Assembly: GCA_030429345.1 (NCBI GenBank) | Contig: JAUIFJ010000009.1 | Coordinates: 62,001 to 126,000, forward strand | Source: a bacterium | Lineage (GTDB): Bacteria; CAIWAD01 | Direction: 5' to 3' | Length of the DNA stretch: 64,000 nucleotides | Part shown: positions 48,743 to 59,583 of the stretch, piece after piece | Numbering within the stretch: the first letter of the stretch is position 1 | Layout of the letters: each line of letters begins with the position of its first letter | Notes under the pieces: generated by a model | Database searches by the model: none | What the model saw: the letters and a program-made list of their open reading frames with translations, nothing else | Told to the model about the DNA's origin: nothing | Translations under genes and position numbers: made by a program

Positions 48743-49219
48743 CTACTTCCTCACTGGTACATAGATGTCCAGCTCCGCCTCGTCCCCCTTGTGAAATCGC
48801 TCGTCGTACCACTCGATGACGGGGCCATCCGCCTGCCGGTAGCCGGACTTCGGCAACCATTCCTGGTGAATGCGGCGGAAGGCTTCCGGAATGCTCTGCG
48901 GCATGGGGCCGCGCGCCGTGAAGACCGCGAAGGTGGCCGCCGGAACCGTGCGACACACCATGTCCGCAGGCAGCGCTGTCGGCGGATCCGCCTCGGCGGC
49001 GATCAAGTAGCTGAAAGCGCCGCTCGCGTCCCCATCCAGGCAGATCCCCAGTAGCACATCTTGTCTCGTGCGCCCGGGAATGCGATCAATCCCGCCATCC
49101 TGGATCACACGATCCCAGAAAGCGGGTATCTCGCTCTGGCTGCGGTTCTTCTCTGTTGTCGTACGAAGTTCGAATCCTATGACCTGGAAAGAGTCCAGGT
49201 CGACCAGACGGGGTTCCAT
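48743..49219 (-). CDS. GyrI-like / AraC effector-binding domain protein
   Basis: MEPRLVDLDSFQVIGFELRTTTE..., ATFAVFTARGPMPQSIPEAFRRIHQEWLPKSGYRQADGPVIEWYDERF. Confidence 0.88.
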   Translation of the reverse strand: MEPRLVDLDSFQVIGFELRTTTEKNRSQSEIPAFWDRVIQDGGIDRIPGRTRQDVLLGICLDGDASGAFSYLIAAEADPPTALPADMVCRTVPAATFAVFTARGPMPQSIPEAFRRIHQEWLPKSGYRQADGPVIEWYDERFHKGDEAELDIYVPVRK

Positions 49220-49389
49220 GTTTCTCAGTCCTGAAATTCACTGTGGGTGGCTGGGAACACGATCGCTGCCATGGCTTCCTGGCACTTGATCCAGGAAACA
49301 GGCGACAACTTGTGAATCCTGCAGTTCCGGCACAAGGCGAATCGGAATCCTGCTCGACTCGTAGTTCATGACGATCTTCTTGGCTCACA

Positions 49390-50433
49390 TCACCAGGGTC
49401 CTTCCCTGGTCACATTGACGAAGTCCTGTCCGTCGTAGCGGTAGACGCCCATCCAGCCGTGGAACCAGTGCCGGCCGCGATCGTCCTGGAAGACCCCGTG
49501 TACGGCGCTGCTTCGCAGGCCCTGCTCCTTGCCGAAGAGCGTAAAGGAGTTCCCGTCATAGCGGTAGACGCCGGCATTCTCGACGGGAAACCACAGGGCG
49601 CCGTCCCGGTCGGCGGTGATCCCGTAGATCTCGCTTCCTTCCAGGTCGTATCGCTGGCTGAGGTTGACATAGGTCTCGCCGTCGAAGTGGTACAGTCCTT
49701 CGTAGCGGGTCGAGATCCACAGCTCGTCGTTCTCGCCCAGGTGGATGCCGTTGACATACATCGTCGTGTCACGATCCAGGACCCGAAAGGGCCTGCGCTC
49801 CTCGCCATCGACCACGGTGACCACACCTTCGCCGATGAACCACAAACGGCCCTGGCGGTCTTCCAGGATGCCGTTGACCATGGCCGGGCCGGAGACGCCG
49901 CGCCCGCGATCCCGCTTCCCCGGCGGCAGGGCGAAGGCGTGGAAGCGGTTCCCGTCGAACCGGAAAGCGCCATCGTAGGTGCCGGCCCAGAGCCGGCCGC
50001 GACTGTCGCGGAAGAGGTTCCAGACGTCCGTGCCGGTCAAACCGTCTTTCCTCGAATAGGATCGAAAAGTCTCACCGACGTGGCGTGTGATTCCCAGGTC
50101 GTGGGCAAACCACAGGGTGCCGTCCGGGTCCTCGTGGATCGCGCGGACGGTGACCGCTTGTGTTTCATGTATTTCCAGGTAGACCAGCGAGTCCCCGTCG
50201 TAGCGGGCCACGCCTCCTTCGCCGGCGAACCAGAAATACCCCTGCCGGTCCTGGTGCACGCTGCGTACGACTCCGCTGATCTGCTTGTCCCACAAATCCG
50301 TGAAATACTCGTCCAGTTCGGATTCGGCCTTCGCGGCTTGTGCTCCATCCATGATAGGCGCGGGACTCTCTGTGCTGCAGCCGGCCAGCAGGGTCAGCAG
50401 GAGCAGGATGCCCAGGGGTCGGCTAGCGTTCAT
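49390..50433 (-). CDS. Lipoprotein with two-component-regulator-type beta-propeller repeats
   Basis: LLLLTLLAGCS lipobox; repeats DRQGYFWFAGEGGVARYDGDS, DPDGTLWFA, DSRGRLWAGTYDGAFRFDG. Confidence 0.87.
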   Translation of the reverse strand: MNASRPLGILLLLTLLAGCSTESPAPIMDGAQAAKAESELDEYFTDLWDKQISGVVRSVHQDRQGYFWFAGEGGVARYDGDSLVYLEIHETQAVTVRAIHEDPDGTLWFAHDLGITRHVGETFRSYSRKDGLTGTDVWNLFRDSRGRLWAGTYDGAFRFDGNRFHAFALPPGKRDRGRGVSGPAMVNGILEDRQGRLWFIGEGVVTVVDGEERRPFRVLDRDTTMYVNGIHLGENDELWISTRYEGLYHFDGETYVNLSQRYDLEGSEIYGITADRDGALWFPVENAGVYRYDGNSFTLFGKEQGLRSSAVHGVFQDDRGRHWFHGWMGVYRYDGQDFVNVTREGPW

Positions 50434-51055
50434 TCCAGCCCTTCCCTGCGGTGATCCGCTCGCGGCATTTCTCGATGCGCGAGCGGCGGGTGGCGGCCTG
50501 TTTCGCGCCGTTGAAGTGCAGCAGATAGCCACGCTGCCGGCCGGGGGTCAGGGCCAGGAAGGCCTTGCGCAGGGCGGCATCCGCGGTACAGGCTTCGTGC
50601 AGCTCCTGCGGCCATTCCGGATCCGCAACCTGCCCCGTATCCCGGCGTGCGCCGGAAGCCTCGACGCGAAGCGCCTCCCGCACATACTCCGCGATCATGT
50701 CGTGGGCCGAACGGGCCTCTGTCAGCGACTGGAAGCGCATGTAGCGCGTAAAACGCGAGTTCTTTCCCGGTGGAACCAGGACTTGCCGGGGATCCCTCAT
50801 TTCCGCGCCACGGAAGAAGGACAGCGTGACACTCTCCTTCAGGGCGCTCAGCATGACGATGTTGCGGCCATTCATCGTGTAGCAGGGAGAGCCCCACTTG
50901 ATCTGCTCGTCCAGGCCGCACTGCTGCAGCGTATCACGCAGGGACTCCAGCACGGCCTGCCAGGGCACGACCTTGCACTGCGGCGTGCCGCCGTACTCGC
51001 AGCGGCCGCAGCCATCCTGCAGATACTCGTTTACGGATCCAGGCTTGCGGGGCAT
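50423..51055 (-). CDS. DUF1801/YdeI-like domain protein
   Basis: IKWGSPCYTMNGRNIVMLSALKESVTLSFF; LHEACTADAALRKAFLALTPGRQRGYLLHFNGAKQAATRRSRIEKC. Confidence 0.87.
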   Translation of the reverse strand: MPRKPGSVNEYLQDGCGRCEYGGTPQCKVVPWQAVLESLRDTLQQCGLDEQIKWGSPCYTMNGRNIVMLSALKESVTLSFFRGAEMRDPRQVLVPPGKNSRFTRYMRFQSLTEARSAHDMIAEYVREALRVEASGARRDTGQVADPEWPQELHEACTADAALRKAFLALTPGRQRGYLLHFNGAKQAATRRSRIEKCRERITAGKGWNER

Positions 51056-51069
51056 CCGCCCTCCCTTGT

Positions 51070-51495
51070 TTATCCAGTTTTACCCGAGAACTTTTCCTCG
51101 ACATGCCGGGCAAAACGGTCAAGGATCGCCTGCCAGCCCAGTCTCTGCTGCTCTGCCGTGTGCACGTCCTCGGCTTCGAAGGACTCTTTCACGGACACAC
51201 CATCGGTGTTTTCTGTGAACTCGATGCGCACCTTGCGGCCGTCCGTCATTTCGTACTCGATCAGCGCCATCTCTTGGATCCGCGTATACCTTCCCTCGAA
51301 ATCGAACCCCATCGAGCCGTCTCGCGCCTCCATGCGGTAGCAGAATCGCTCTCCGACGCGCAGGTCGCTCGTCGCATGCGGGCAGCACCAGTCCTCGCTG
51401 GCCGCGTTCCAGCAGCAGATGTCCTCCGGCGTGATCCAGGCCTGCCATGCTGCCTGAAGTGGTGCCTGGACTCGGGTTTCAATGGATATCCACAT
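51070..51495 (-). CDS. SRPBCC/AHSA1-like domain protein
   Basis: ISIETRVQAPLQAAWQAWITPEDICCWNAASEDWCCPHATSDLRVG. Confidence 0.9.
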   Translation of the reverse strand: MWISIETRVQAPLQAAWQAWITPEDICCWNAASEDWCCPHATSDLRVGERFCYRMEARDGSMGFDFEGRYTRIQEMALIEYEMTDGRKVRIEFTENTDGVSVKESFEAEDVHTAEQQRLGWQAILDRFARHVEEKFSGKTG

Positions 51496-51525
51496 CTGAA
51501 CACCTCCCGTTCGGTTGTTCTCGCG

Positions 51526-52224
51526 TCAGTCCATGTAGAGCGCTTCGGGCAGACTCCCGCTGTTGTACGGCCCGAAGAGCCGCTGGCGCCCGCTGCGCCA
51601 GTCGCGGCCGTATACCGGGTCGTCCGGGCGCTCCACCAGGAAATAGAGCGAGTCTGCCAGCGGCGGCAGGAGCCAGTCCACCGGCTCTCCCAGCCGGCGG
51701 GGCGGGAACTGCTTCGAGCCGAGGGCGACCGGTTCCCCATTCGGTCCGGTATACGGCAGACCGAAAAACAGGGCGATGCGCACCTCGCCTATCGGGGCTT
51801 TCGGCGCGGCATGCAGGTCAAACCCGTGTTCGACGACATGCGGGCGCAGATCCACCTCCCCCAGTTCGATCCGGCCCATGTGATCCACTGCGGGCAGGGC
51901 TTGGCCCTCCAGGCACAGCAGTTCGTATCGGATTCCCGTAGTGAAGGTAATCCGAACCAGGCTGTCCTCGAACGTGTCCTCGAAGAGTCCGTGCTCATCG
52001 AAGAAGGACCAAGCATCGTAGTGTTCGCCCGCTTTCCCCTGCAGAGTGGCAAGTATCTCGACTCCACGACTCCCCTCGCCCTCCGGCAACACCACACGTC
52101 CTGACAGGACCTGTGAGCCGGACCACGCTCGGGGGACTTCCCCGCCAGTGGATGCCGAAAGCGTTTCGTGGGACGGAATCGACAGCAGGAGCAGGAGTGC
52201 CAGGGCAAGAAGAGCCTGCCTCAC
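51526..52224 (-). CDS. Secreted hypothetical protein (GTG start, uncertain)
   Basis: Signal-like RQALLALALLLLLSIPSHETLSA. Confidence 0.65.
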   Translation of the reverse strand: MRQALLALALLLLLSIPSHETLSASTGGEVPRAWSGSQVLSGRVVLPEGEGSRGVEILATLQGKAGEHYDAWSFFDEHGLFEDTFEDSLVRITFTTGIRYELLCLEGQALPAVDHMGRIELGEVDLRPHVVEHGFDLHAAPKAPIGEVRIALFFGLPYTGPNGEPVALGSKQFPPRRLGEPVDWLLPPLADSLYFLVERPDDPVYGRDWRSGRQRLFGPYNSGSLPEALYMD

Positions 52225-52238
52225 ATGGAAGGGGCATC

Positions 52239-52766
52239 TCACCGGCCGCGACCTTCGGCTTCCCGCGTGTTCGCCAGGCGGACCGCGGAAAAGCATGATG
52301 GATAGTCCTTGACGATTTCCTGGTACTCCTGCAGCAGCTGTTCTTCCGCGCGGCCGCCCAGCCTCAGGGCGACGGCCAATGCATGCAGGCGCCCGAGGCA
52401 GGCTTCGCGTTCAGCCACCCCGCGGGCCAATCCCAGTTGCTGGATCAGTCCGGTGGAAAGCGAAGCCGTCGCCGTGAAGGCCGCCACGATCCAGCAGGTC
52501 AGCGGCCAACTGGAGGCCACGGCCTCGCCACGGGCAGCGGCGGATCCGGCAAGCGCCGTGGCCACGGTCCCGGTCAACAGGGCGAGCAGCAGCAGGAAGC
52601 GATGCTGGCGACGCGTTCTGGCCAACTCCTTGCCGATCACCGTGTCGGCCTTGTCCAGGGCAGGTTCCAGATGCTGTGTCTCACTGTGCGCCAAGGGAGG
52701 TCCTCCAGGATGGACTGCGCCAACCGGCAGCGTGTCGAATGAACTCTCTGCCGTTCTACGAACCAT
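52239..52766 (-). CDS. Hypothetical membrane protein (start uncertain)
   Basis: Two TM segments, codon-biased ORF. Confidence 0.55.
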   Translation of the reverse strand: MVRRTAESSFDTLPVGAVHPGGPPLAHSETQHLEPALDKADTVIGKELARTRRQHRFLLLLALLTGTVATALAGSAAARGEAVASSWPLTCWIVAAFTATASLSTGLIQQLGLARGVAEREACLGRLHALAVALRLGGRAEEQLLQEYQEIVKDYPSCFSAVRLANTREAEGRGR

Positions 52767-53047
52767 GAATGTGCCAGAGTCCGCTTCGTCCTGCAATGAC
52801 TGGTTCACGGCAGGGAAATCGCACAGCGGTCCCGGACAGGGCCTGTTTCAGGAGGATCACGCGCCGCGTTTCACGCTGCACGCCGGCAATAGGGGCCGTC
52901 CAGGGCGCAGTCCTACAAGGAGCCGCACGTGTTCCGCAGAAGCCCGAAGGCGAGGGGCGCGCGGCGGGAGCATCGAGCCGGGACGCTACGGGCGAAGTCC
53001 TGCTCGCCAATGGAACACCGTACGAACCGGACGGCCCCTGCAAGGCT

Positions 53048-53695
53048 TCAGCCCGTTTCTTCCAGAAGGAAGCGGCCCGCCGGAGTCTCGAAGTCGACTC
53101 GCGCCGGATTGGCCTCGCAAGGCCTGTCCAGCGGCATCCAGGCGCGACCAAGTCGCGGCAGCAGCAGGACGCCCTCGAAATCCCCGCACCAGTAGAAGTT
53201 TCCGTGACGCGAGGCTTCCCCGAGCAGGCGGATGCCGTACTGCCCCACCAGGGCGTCTCCGCGCGCAAGCGGATCCCGGCAGGGCAGGCCGATCTCGTTC
53301 AGGCGGATCACATCCTGAATGCCGAAGCTCTCCTGCTCGGGATGGCCAAGTGAGGGGCGTTCAATGAATTCGGCCACATTGCCGTCGGCATCATGGAAGT
53401 ATACGGCGCGCCCATTGCCGAAGTCGACGATCCTCTTTCCCTGCCAGGGCAGCGGCTCCAGCTCGCGCTCGTCCAGGAAACGGATCACGGCGGCCAGGCA
53501 GCCTGGCGGGATCAGGAAGCAGTAGTGGTAATACCAGGAGCGATCGGCAGCGCGGAAGCACAGCTCGGTCTCACCGCATCGCACCTTGAGCAGATCCGGC
53601 TGCATACGCTCGACCGGAAAGCCGAGCACATCAGCAAAGAAGGACTGCTGGGCATCCAGCCGTGGACTGGACAGGGTCAGGGAGTGGATCTTCAC
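53048..53695 (-). CDS. VOC family protein
   Basis: LSSPRLDAQQSFFADVLGFPVE..., GRAVYFHDADGNVAEFIER. Confidence 0.9.
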   Translation of the reverse strand: MKIHSLTLSSPRLDAQQSFFADVLGFPVERMQPDLLKVRCGETELCFRAADRSWYYHYCFLIPPGCLAAVIRFLDERELEPLPWQGKRIVDFGNGRAVYFHDADGNVAEFIERPSLGHPEQESFGIQDVIRLNEIGLPCRDPLARGDALVGQYGIRLLGEASRHGNFYWCGDFEGVLLLPRLGRAWMPLDRPCEANPARVDFETPAGRFLLEETG

Positions 53696-53761
53696 TTGGG
53701 CCTTTCAACCATGCGTACCTTGGTGGACACGTTCCAGCACTCCGCAGCACCCTGCAAGCAT

Positions 53762-54298
53762 TCAGGCGCCGGGGGACGAGATCCATTCGTAGACGAGTGT
53801 GCCCTCTTCCGTTTCCAGCTCCTTCACGAAGCGCAGCCCCGACTTGAGCAGCACCCTGCGCGAGGCTTGGTTCTGTCGGGCGACGGTCGCGATCACGCGC
53901 CGCATGCCGTGTTCGCCTCGTCCGTACTCCAGCAGGGCCGGAACGATCTCGCTGGCGTAGCCCTTCCCCCAGTGCCTGCGCAGGAAGGCGTACTTGACCT
54001 CCGGCTCCGATTGGCCGCCGGGATGGACCAGGCCGCAGCAACCGGCAATCCCGCCCGTGGAACGCTCGACGATGACGAACATTCCGTAGCCGCGTGTCCG
54101 GTAGTTGGCCTGTGTGACCTCCATCCAGCGCTGGCATTCTTCCCGACGGATCGGCCGGCCGTCATCGACCCAGCGCGCGCCCTCCTCGTCCGAGTAGATG
54201 GCGTAGATCGCCTCCAGATCCTGCGGAATCCAGCGCCGACACAGCAGGCGGGCAGTTGTGAAGAGGGATTCCCCGCCCATGTCACAAGCCTGGCTCAC
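53762..54298 (-). CDS. GNAT family N-acetyltransferase
   Basis: LLCRRWIPQDLEAIYAIYSDEEGARWV, IAGCCGLVHPGGQSEPEVKYAFLRRHWGKGYASEIVPALLEYG. Confidence 0.93.
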   Translation of the reverse strand: MSQACDMGGESLFTTARLLCRRWIPQDLEAIYAIYSDEEGARWVDDGRPIRREECQRWMEVTQANYRTRGYGMFVIVERSTGGIAGCCGLVHPGGQSEPEVKYAFLRRHWGKGYASEIVPALLEYGRGEHGMRRVIATVARQNQASRRVLLKSGLRFVKELETEEGTLVYEWISSPGA

Positions 54299-54636
54299 GA
54301 TGAGGGTGCATCCCCCCGTGGGGAACGGAGATCCAGCACGCTATAGTGGCGGCATACAGGATCCCAGCGGCTGAGCACCGTCTGGGCTTCCTCCGGCACA
54401 TAGGCACGGGCATAGTCCTCGCCCTGGAAGCGGATCACGCTCTCCAGCGAGTCGAAGGTGATCTGGGTCACGAACTCGACCTCCGCATCGTGATCCAGGC
54501 GCAAGACCTCGAAGCTCCTGTAGCCGGGAATCTTCCGCTTCTCGATGCCCGGTATCACGCTGTCCCGCAGGACCTTCCAGTAGGTGTCGGCATTCTGCGG
54601 GGTTGTCCAGCCGTGCCAGACGCGCTTGATCGCCAT
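54295..54636 (-). CDS. Antibiotic biosynthesis monooxygenase-like (dimeric alpha/beta barrel) protein
   Basis: RVWHGWTTPQNADTYWKVLRDSVIPGIEKRKIPGYRSFEVLRLDHDAEVEFVTQITFDSLESV. Confidence 0.8.
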   Translation of the reverse strand: MAIKRVWHGWTTPQNADTYWKVLRDSVIPGIEKRKIPGYRSFEVLRLDHDAEVEFVTQITFDSLESVIRFQGEDYARAYVPEEAQTVLSRWDPVCRHYSVLDLRSPRGDAPSS

Positions 54637-54668
54637 AGGGTCTCCTGTAGTCCATCTGCCTGCAAGGG

Positions 54669-56282
54669 TCATTTCACGTCGATCACGAAGGTGCCGTCCC
54701 AGTCTGCCGGGACGCCCTGGGCCCTGAAACGCTCGCAGCGCTCGAGATACAATCGCGCCGGCTGGTCGCCGGGAACCTGGACCAGGAAGCGCTGGAACAT
54801 CTCCGCGGCCTTCTCGAACTCCTGCACCTGGTACAGGGAAATGGCCTGCTCGAACTCCTGCCGCGAGCGCAGCTTGCTCTGGCGCACGGGTTCGGGGTCG
54901 CCGCTGAAGAGCTCGTAGATCACGGTCGGTTCCTGGCGTCCCTTGACCTTGACGCGATCGATGAGCCGCATGGGCACCAGGTCCGGCTCCTCGATCTTGC
55001 GGTGGATGTTCTCAGTGAGCAGGATGTCGACGCCGTAATACTTGGTCAGGCTCTCGATTCGGGCCGACAGGTTCACCGCGTCGCTGATCACCGTACCGTC
55101 CATGCGGTTGCGCTCGCCAACCGTGCCCAGACGCAGCAGCCCGCGGTGAATGCCGATGCCGATGCGCACAGGCGAGCTGGGGCTTCCCTTGCCGGAATGC
55201 TGGTTGAACTCCGCCAGCGTGGCCTGCATGTCGGCGGCGGCCTGGACCGCGTCGTTGGCGTCCTCGAAGAGCGCCATCATGCCGTCCCCGTAATACTTGT
55301 CGATGAAGCCGCGGTTCTTGCGGATCACGGGCCCCATGGCGCTGAAGTAGGAATTGATGAACATGAAGTTCTCTTCCGGGGACATCTCCTCCGAAAGCTG
55401 CGTGAAGTTGCGGATGTCGGAAAAGAGCACGGTCATCTTCTTTTGCACACTGTCACTCAGTTCCACGTCGACGATGGTCTGCTTTTCCAGGTAGCCGAGG
55501 AATTCGTGCGGCACGAAGCGCCCGTAGGCGGCGTTCGTGTTGGAGAGCATCGAGATCGAGGCGCGCAGGGCGTTGATCACGAGGAAAAGAATACCCAGTC
55601 CGATGATCGTGATCCCCAGCATCACGCCCAGGCTGGTGCCCCACTCGCCGAAGGCCGCCTGCTTGGTGGCGCCGACCGGAAAGATCACTTCCCGCACTCC
55701 GCGCACGTCGCCGATCTTCCAGTCGCGCTTCGTGCTCGCCGGGTGGGAATTGTGGCAGTCGACGCAACTCTGCTCCATGATCAGCGCCTTGCTGTATCTC
55801 ATGGAAGGGCGGCCCTGGTAATCCTCGAAACGCACGAAGGGCTTCGTCGGATCCTCCGCGAAGCGCAGCGTGGCCAGGGCCTGGCTTTCGTACTCGTCCC
55901 GCGGACCGCCGTCCTTGCGTGTCTTGAAGGGAAAATCGCTGTAGAGCCGGTTGGAAATGCCCAGCTCGGGGTTGGTCATCGCGTTGGCCAGTTCGATGCT
56001 GAAGGTCGCAGGAAAGGGAATCGCGCCTTCGGTCTTCGTGTAGTCGTCGATCGGCGTGATGCCGACATCCTTGAGTCGTGCGACAACCTCCGAGCTGTAC
56101 ATGGAGTGCACACGCTCAAGCGAACTGACATAGGTCTCGACGTACTTCAGGCTCAGCTTGCGGTTGACCCGGTCCGTCAGGTAGAGCATGTTGCCGAAGA
56201 TGAGAATCATCCCCAGCGCGAAAAGAGTGCCGGTGGAGGCGATCGGGTACCGGTGGAGAAGGTTCAGCAATCGGGTGAACAA
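54669..56282 (-). CDS. Adenylate/guanylate cyclase with N-terminal Tll0287-like (DUF3365) CxxCH sensor region (TTG start preceded by AGGAGG)
   Basis: MEQSCVDCHNSHPAS; cyclase VLFSDIRNFTQLSEEMSPEENF, KYYGDGMMALFED, ISDAVNLSARIE. Confidence 0.9.
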   Translation of the reverse strand: MFTRLLNLLHRYPIASTGTLFALGMILIFGNMLYLTDRVNRKLSLKYVETYVSSLERVHSMYSSEVVARLKDVGITPIDDYTKTEGAIPFPATFSIELANAMTNPELGISNRLYSDFPFKTRKDGGPRDEYESQALATLRFAEDPTKPFVRFEDYQGRPSMRYSKALIMEQSCVDCHNSHPASTKRDWKIGDVRGVREVIFPVGATKQAAFGEWGTSLGVMLGITIIGLGILFLVINALRASISMLSNTNAAYGRFVPHEFLGYLEKQTIVDVELSDSVQKKMTVLFSDIRNFTQLSEEMSPEENFMFINSYFSAMGPVIRKNRGFIDKYYGDGMMALFEDANDAVQAAADMQATLAEFNQHSGKGSPSSPVRIGIGIHRGLLRLGTVGERNRMDGTVISDAVNLSARIESLTKYYGVDILLTENIHRKIEEPDLVPMRLIDRVKVKGRQEPTVIYELFSGDPEPVRQSKLRSRQEFEQAISLYQVQEFEKAAEMFQRFLVQVPGDQPARLYLERCERFRAQGVPADWDGTFVIDVK

Positions 56283-56519
56283 CTCCTGCCTCCTTGTATC
56301 ACATGAGTCGAAACGTGTCTGCCGGCCGGTCGCCGGATGGGTCGGGTAGCGCGCTGTGTCCTGCCGGCCGAATGCCCGGTTGATGCCGGCATCCTGCCAG
56401 AGTGCCGAAGACTGCCAAGTTGTGCAAGGGAAAAGAGGAAAGGGAAAGAAATAGAAGAACAATCCCGGCCTGGCGGAAGCCTGGTGGCAGAGCCCCGGCC
56501 GGGGCGGATGCCGGTGGGC

Positions 56520-57890
56520 TCACATGGCCTGCGCCGTCTTGCGGGCCTGCTTCACCTTGTACATCTCGTTGTCGGCCCGGCTGAGCAGTTCTTCAAGGGG
56601 GATTCGGTCCGTGGGGGCCTGCACGATCCGGCCCAGGCTGAAGCTCAGGGGATAGCGGCGCTCCGGGTCCGCATTCGCGAGCTCCTGGGCCAGGTTGAGG
56701 CGCTCAATGACCACGTCGCATTCGCTCTCGCTGCCGTTGGCGAGCACGGCGAACTCGTCCCCGCCGATGCGCGCCAGCACATCGCTTTCGCGGATGTTGT
56801 CGCGCAGCACCTGGACCACCTCGCAGATCAGCTCCGATCCGCTCTCGTGCCCCAGCGTGTCATTGACCTGCTTCAGGCCGTCTACATCGACATAGAGCAC
56901 CGAGACGTATTCCTGTGATCGCCTCGCCTCGAGCAGCTTCTGCCGGCCATGCAGCTTGAGGCCGCGCAGGTTGTAGGCCCGCGTCAGCTCGTCTCTCAGC
57001 GATACATCCCGCAGGCGAATCTCCAGCAGGCTGATGCGCCGCGCCAGCAACAGCACGATCAGGATCATTCCCGTACCCGAGAGCACAGCCGTCACCGCCG
57101 CCGCATTGGAGATCGCCATCTGACCGATCTCGACAAGGCGCGCCTGGCCGAGGACGATCAGGTAGGTGATCACCACGCCGAAGGGCAGGGCGATGCGCGC
57201 TGTATCACCGGCGATTCCGAGCTGGACCAGGATCGCGTAGGAGCCGAAGGGCGCCCGGCGTACGGCGAGAATGTAGAACAGCAGCCCGATGGAAAGCAGT
57301 GTCTGCGGCGAGAGCAGGATGCTCGGGGAAAGCCGAACGAACTCGATCGCATTGAAGAAGTAGCCCGCGGCGAAGAGCAGGCACAACATAAGCGTCGCAA
57401 GCAGCGCCAGGTCCAGCAGGTGTCCCAACCAGTCACGGCGCCTGGGGTGTACCATGGCGGCGGCCGCCAGCAGGAACAGGCCCGCGAGGGACTGCAGCGA
57501 GGTCGGGACGACATGGGAGCGATACGTATCCGCCACGAGCGCGGGACCGACACGCGCCGCGCCGAAGACGAGCAGCTCCACCACTCCAGCAACGCAAAGA
57601 CCCAGGCACAGAACGGCGAACAGGCGGGACACGGCGCGCTGGCGAGGCCCCGCTTCCGGCCGGCTCAGCGCCAGTGCCGCTCCCAGCAGCAGGAGATTCA
57701 AGGCTGTCGTCGCCTGCATTTCCGCCCAGCCCGCGGGTAGCGCGGAGGCGAGCGACGGAATCTGCCAGGCCAGCAGGACCAGGCTGCACAGGGCGACTAC
57801 GAAGGCCAGAGCGGCCTTGCCCGCCCGGCAGAACCGCTCCACTGCGCGCGTGTCCAGCACGGCCTTTGCTTCGTATGTGTAGGAGTTCAT
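56520..57890 (-). CDS. GGDEF diguanylate cyclase with N-terminal membrane region
   Basis: RESDVLARIGGDEFAVLANG (intact GGDEF, RxxD I-site 5 residues upstream). Confidence 0.93.
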   Translation of the reverse strand: MNSYTYEAKAVLDTRAVERFCRAGKAALAFVVALCSLVLLAWQIPSLASALPAGWAEMQATTALNLLLLGAALALSRPEAGPRQRAVSRLFAVLCLGLCVAGVVELLVFGAARVGPALVADTYRSHVVPTSLQSLAGLFLLAAAAMVHPRRRDWLGHLLDLALLATLMLCLLFAAGYFFNAIEFVRLSPSILLSPQTLLSIGLLFYILAVRRAPFGSYAILVQLGIAGDTARIALPFGVVITYLIVLGQARLVEIGQMAISNAAAVTAVLSGTGMILIVLLLARRISLLEIRLRDVSLRDELTRAYNLRGLKLHGRQKLLEARRSQEYVSVLYVDVDGLKQVNDTLGHESGSELICEVVQVLRDNIRESDVLARIGGDEFAVLANGSESECDVVIERLNLAQELANADPERRYPLSFSLGRIVQAPTDRIPLEELLSRADNEMYKVKQARKTAQAM

Positions 57891-58179
57891 TCGGGCGATT
57901 CCCTCTTCGAGATTCTCCCGACGGTCTGAAGGAGGTTTCGGACTGGCAGGAGCCATACTGGAGTATTCGAAAGAGAGTATCGAGCGCCCCTGCGAGCGCA
58001 TTTAGCCATTGGGGCCGCAGCCGCCGCATGTAGTACGGGCCGATCTGGCAGGATCTGGTCCGGTCAGCATCCGTCATGCCTGCGGCCCCGCGCTTTCCCC
58101 GGATTCGTTCGCTGGTCGTCTCGGATCCAGCGAAAAGGAAAAGTGTACTACTGGTCGATGCTACTGTCTGCCGGGCCTG

Positions 58180-58530
58180 TCAGCTGCGCAGGATGCTTTC
58201 CATCTTCTTTCCGCGCGCCAGCTCGTCGATCAGCTTGTCCAGCCAGCGGATCTGCTGCATCAGGGAATCCTTGATCTCCTCGACCCGGATCCCGCAGACG
58301 ACGCCACGGATTTTCCCGGTGTTCGGATGCATGCGCGGCGCATCGGCGAAGAAGGCCTCGAGATCCTTCCCCTCGTCCAGCACCTGCTGCAGCCCCTTCT
58401 CGTCATAACCCGTGAGCCAGAAAATGATCCGGTCCACCTCCTGCTTCGAGTATCCTTTGCGCTCGGCCTTCTTGATGTAGGCTGGGTAGACCTTGGCGAA
58501 GGGCATGGCATAGATAGTGTGCCGGTCCAT
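58180..58530 (-). CDS. DUF2200 family protein
   Basis: HTIYAMPFAKVYPAYIKKAERKGYSKQEVDRIIFWLTGYDE. Confidence 0.9.
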   Translation of the reverse strand: MDRHTIYAMPFAKVYPAYIKKAERKGYSKQEVDRIIFWLTGYDEKGLQQVLDEGKDLEAFFADAPRMHPNTGKIRGVVCGIRVEEIKDSLMQQIRWLDKLIDELARGKKMESILRS

Positions 58531-58587
58531 GAATTGCCTCTTTGTAGACGGCGGTTTGAATGTGTCGGAGCGCCCGGCAGGGAGCAC

Positions 58588-59541
<954 letters not shown>

Positions 59542-59583
59542 GTACTTTCTCCCGATGCTTGTGTGCTGTCGACTGGAAATCGC

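Noticed and set aside
52766-53047. Possible small gene or RNA in the gap between the hypothetical membrane protein and the VOC gene
   Set aside because: ORFs on both strands here are arginine/alanine-rich shadow-like and show no recognisable domain or RNA motif.
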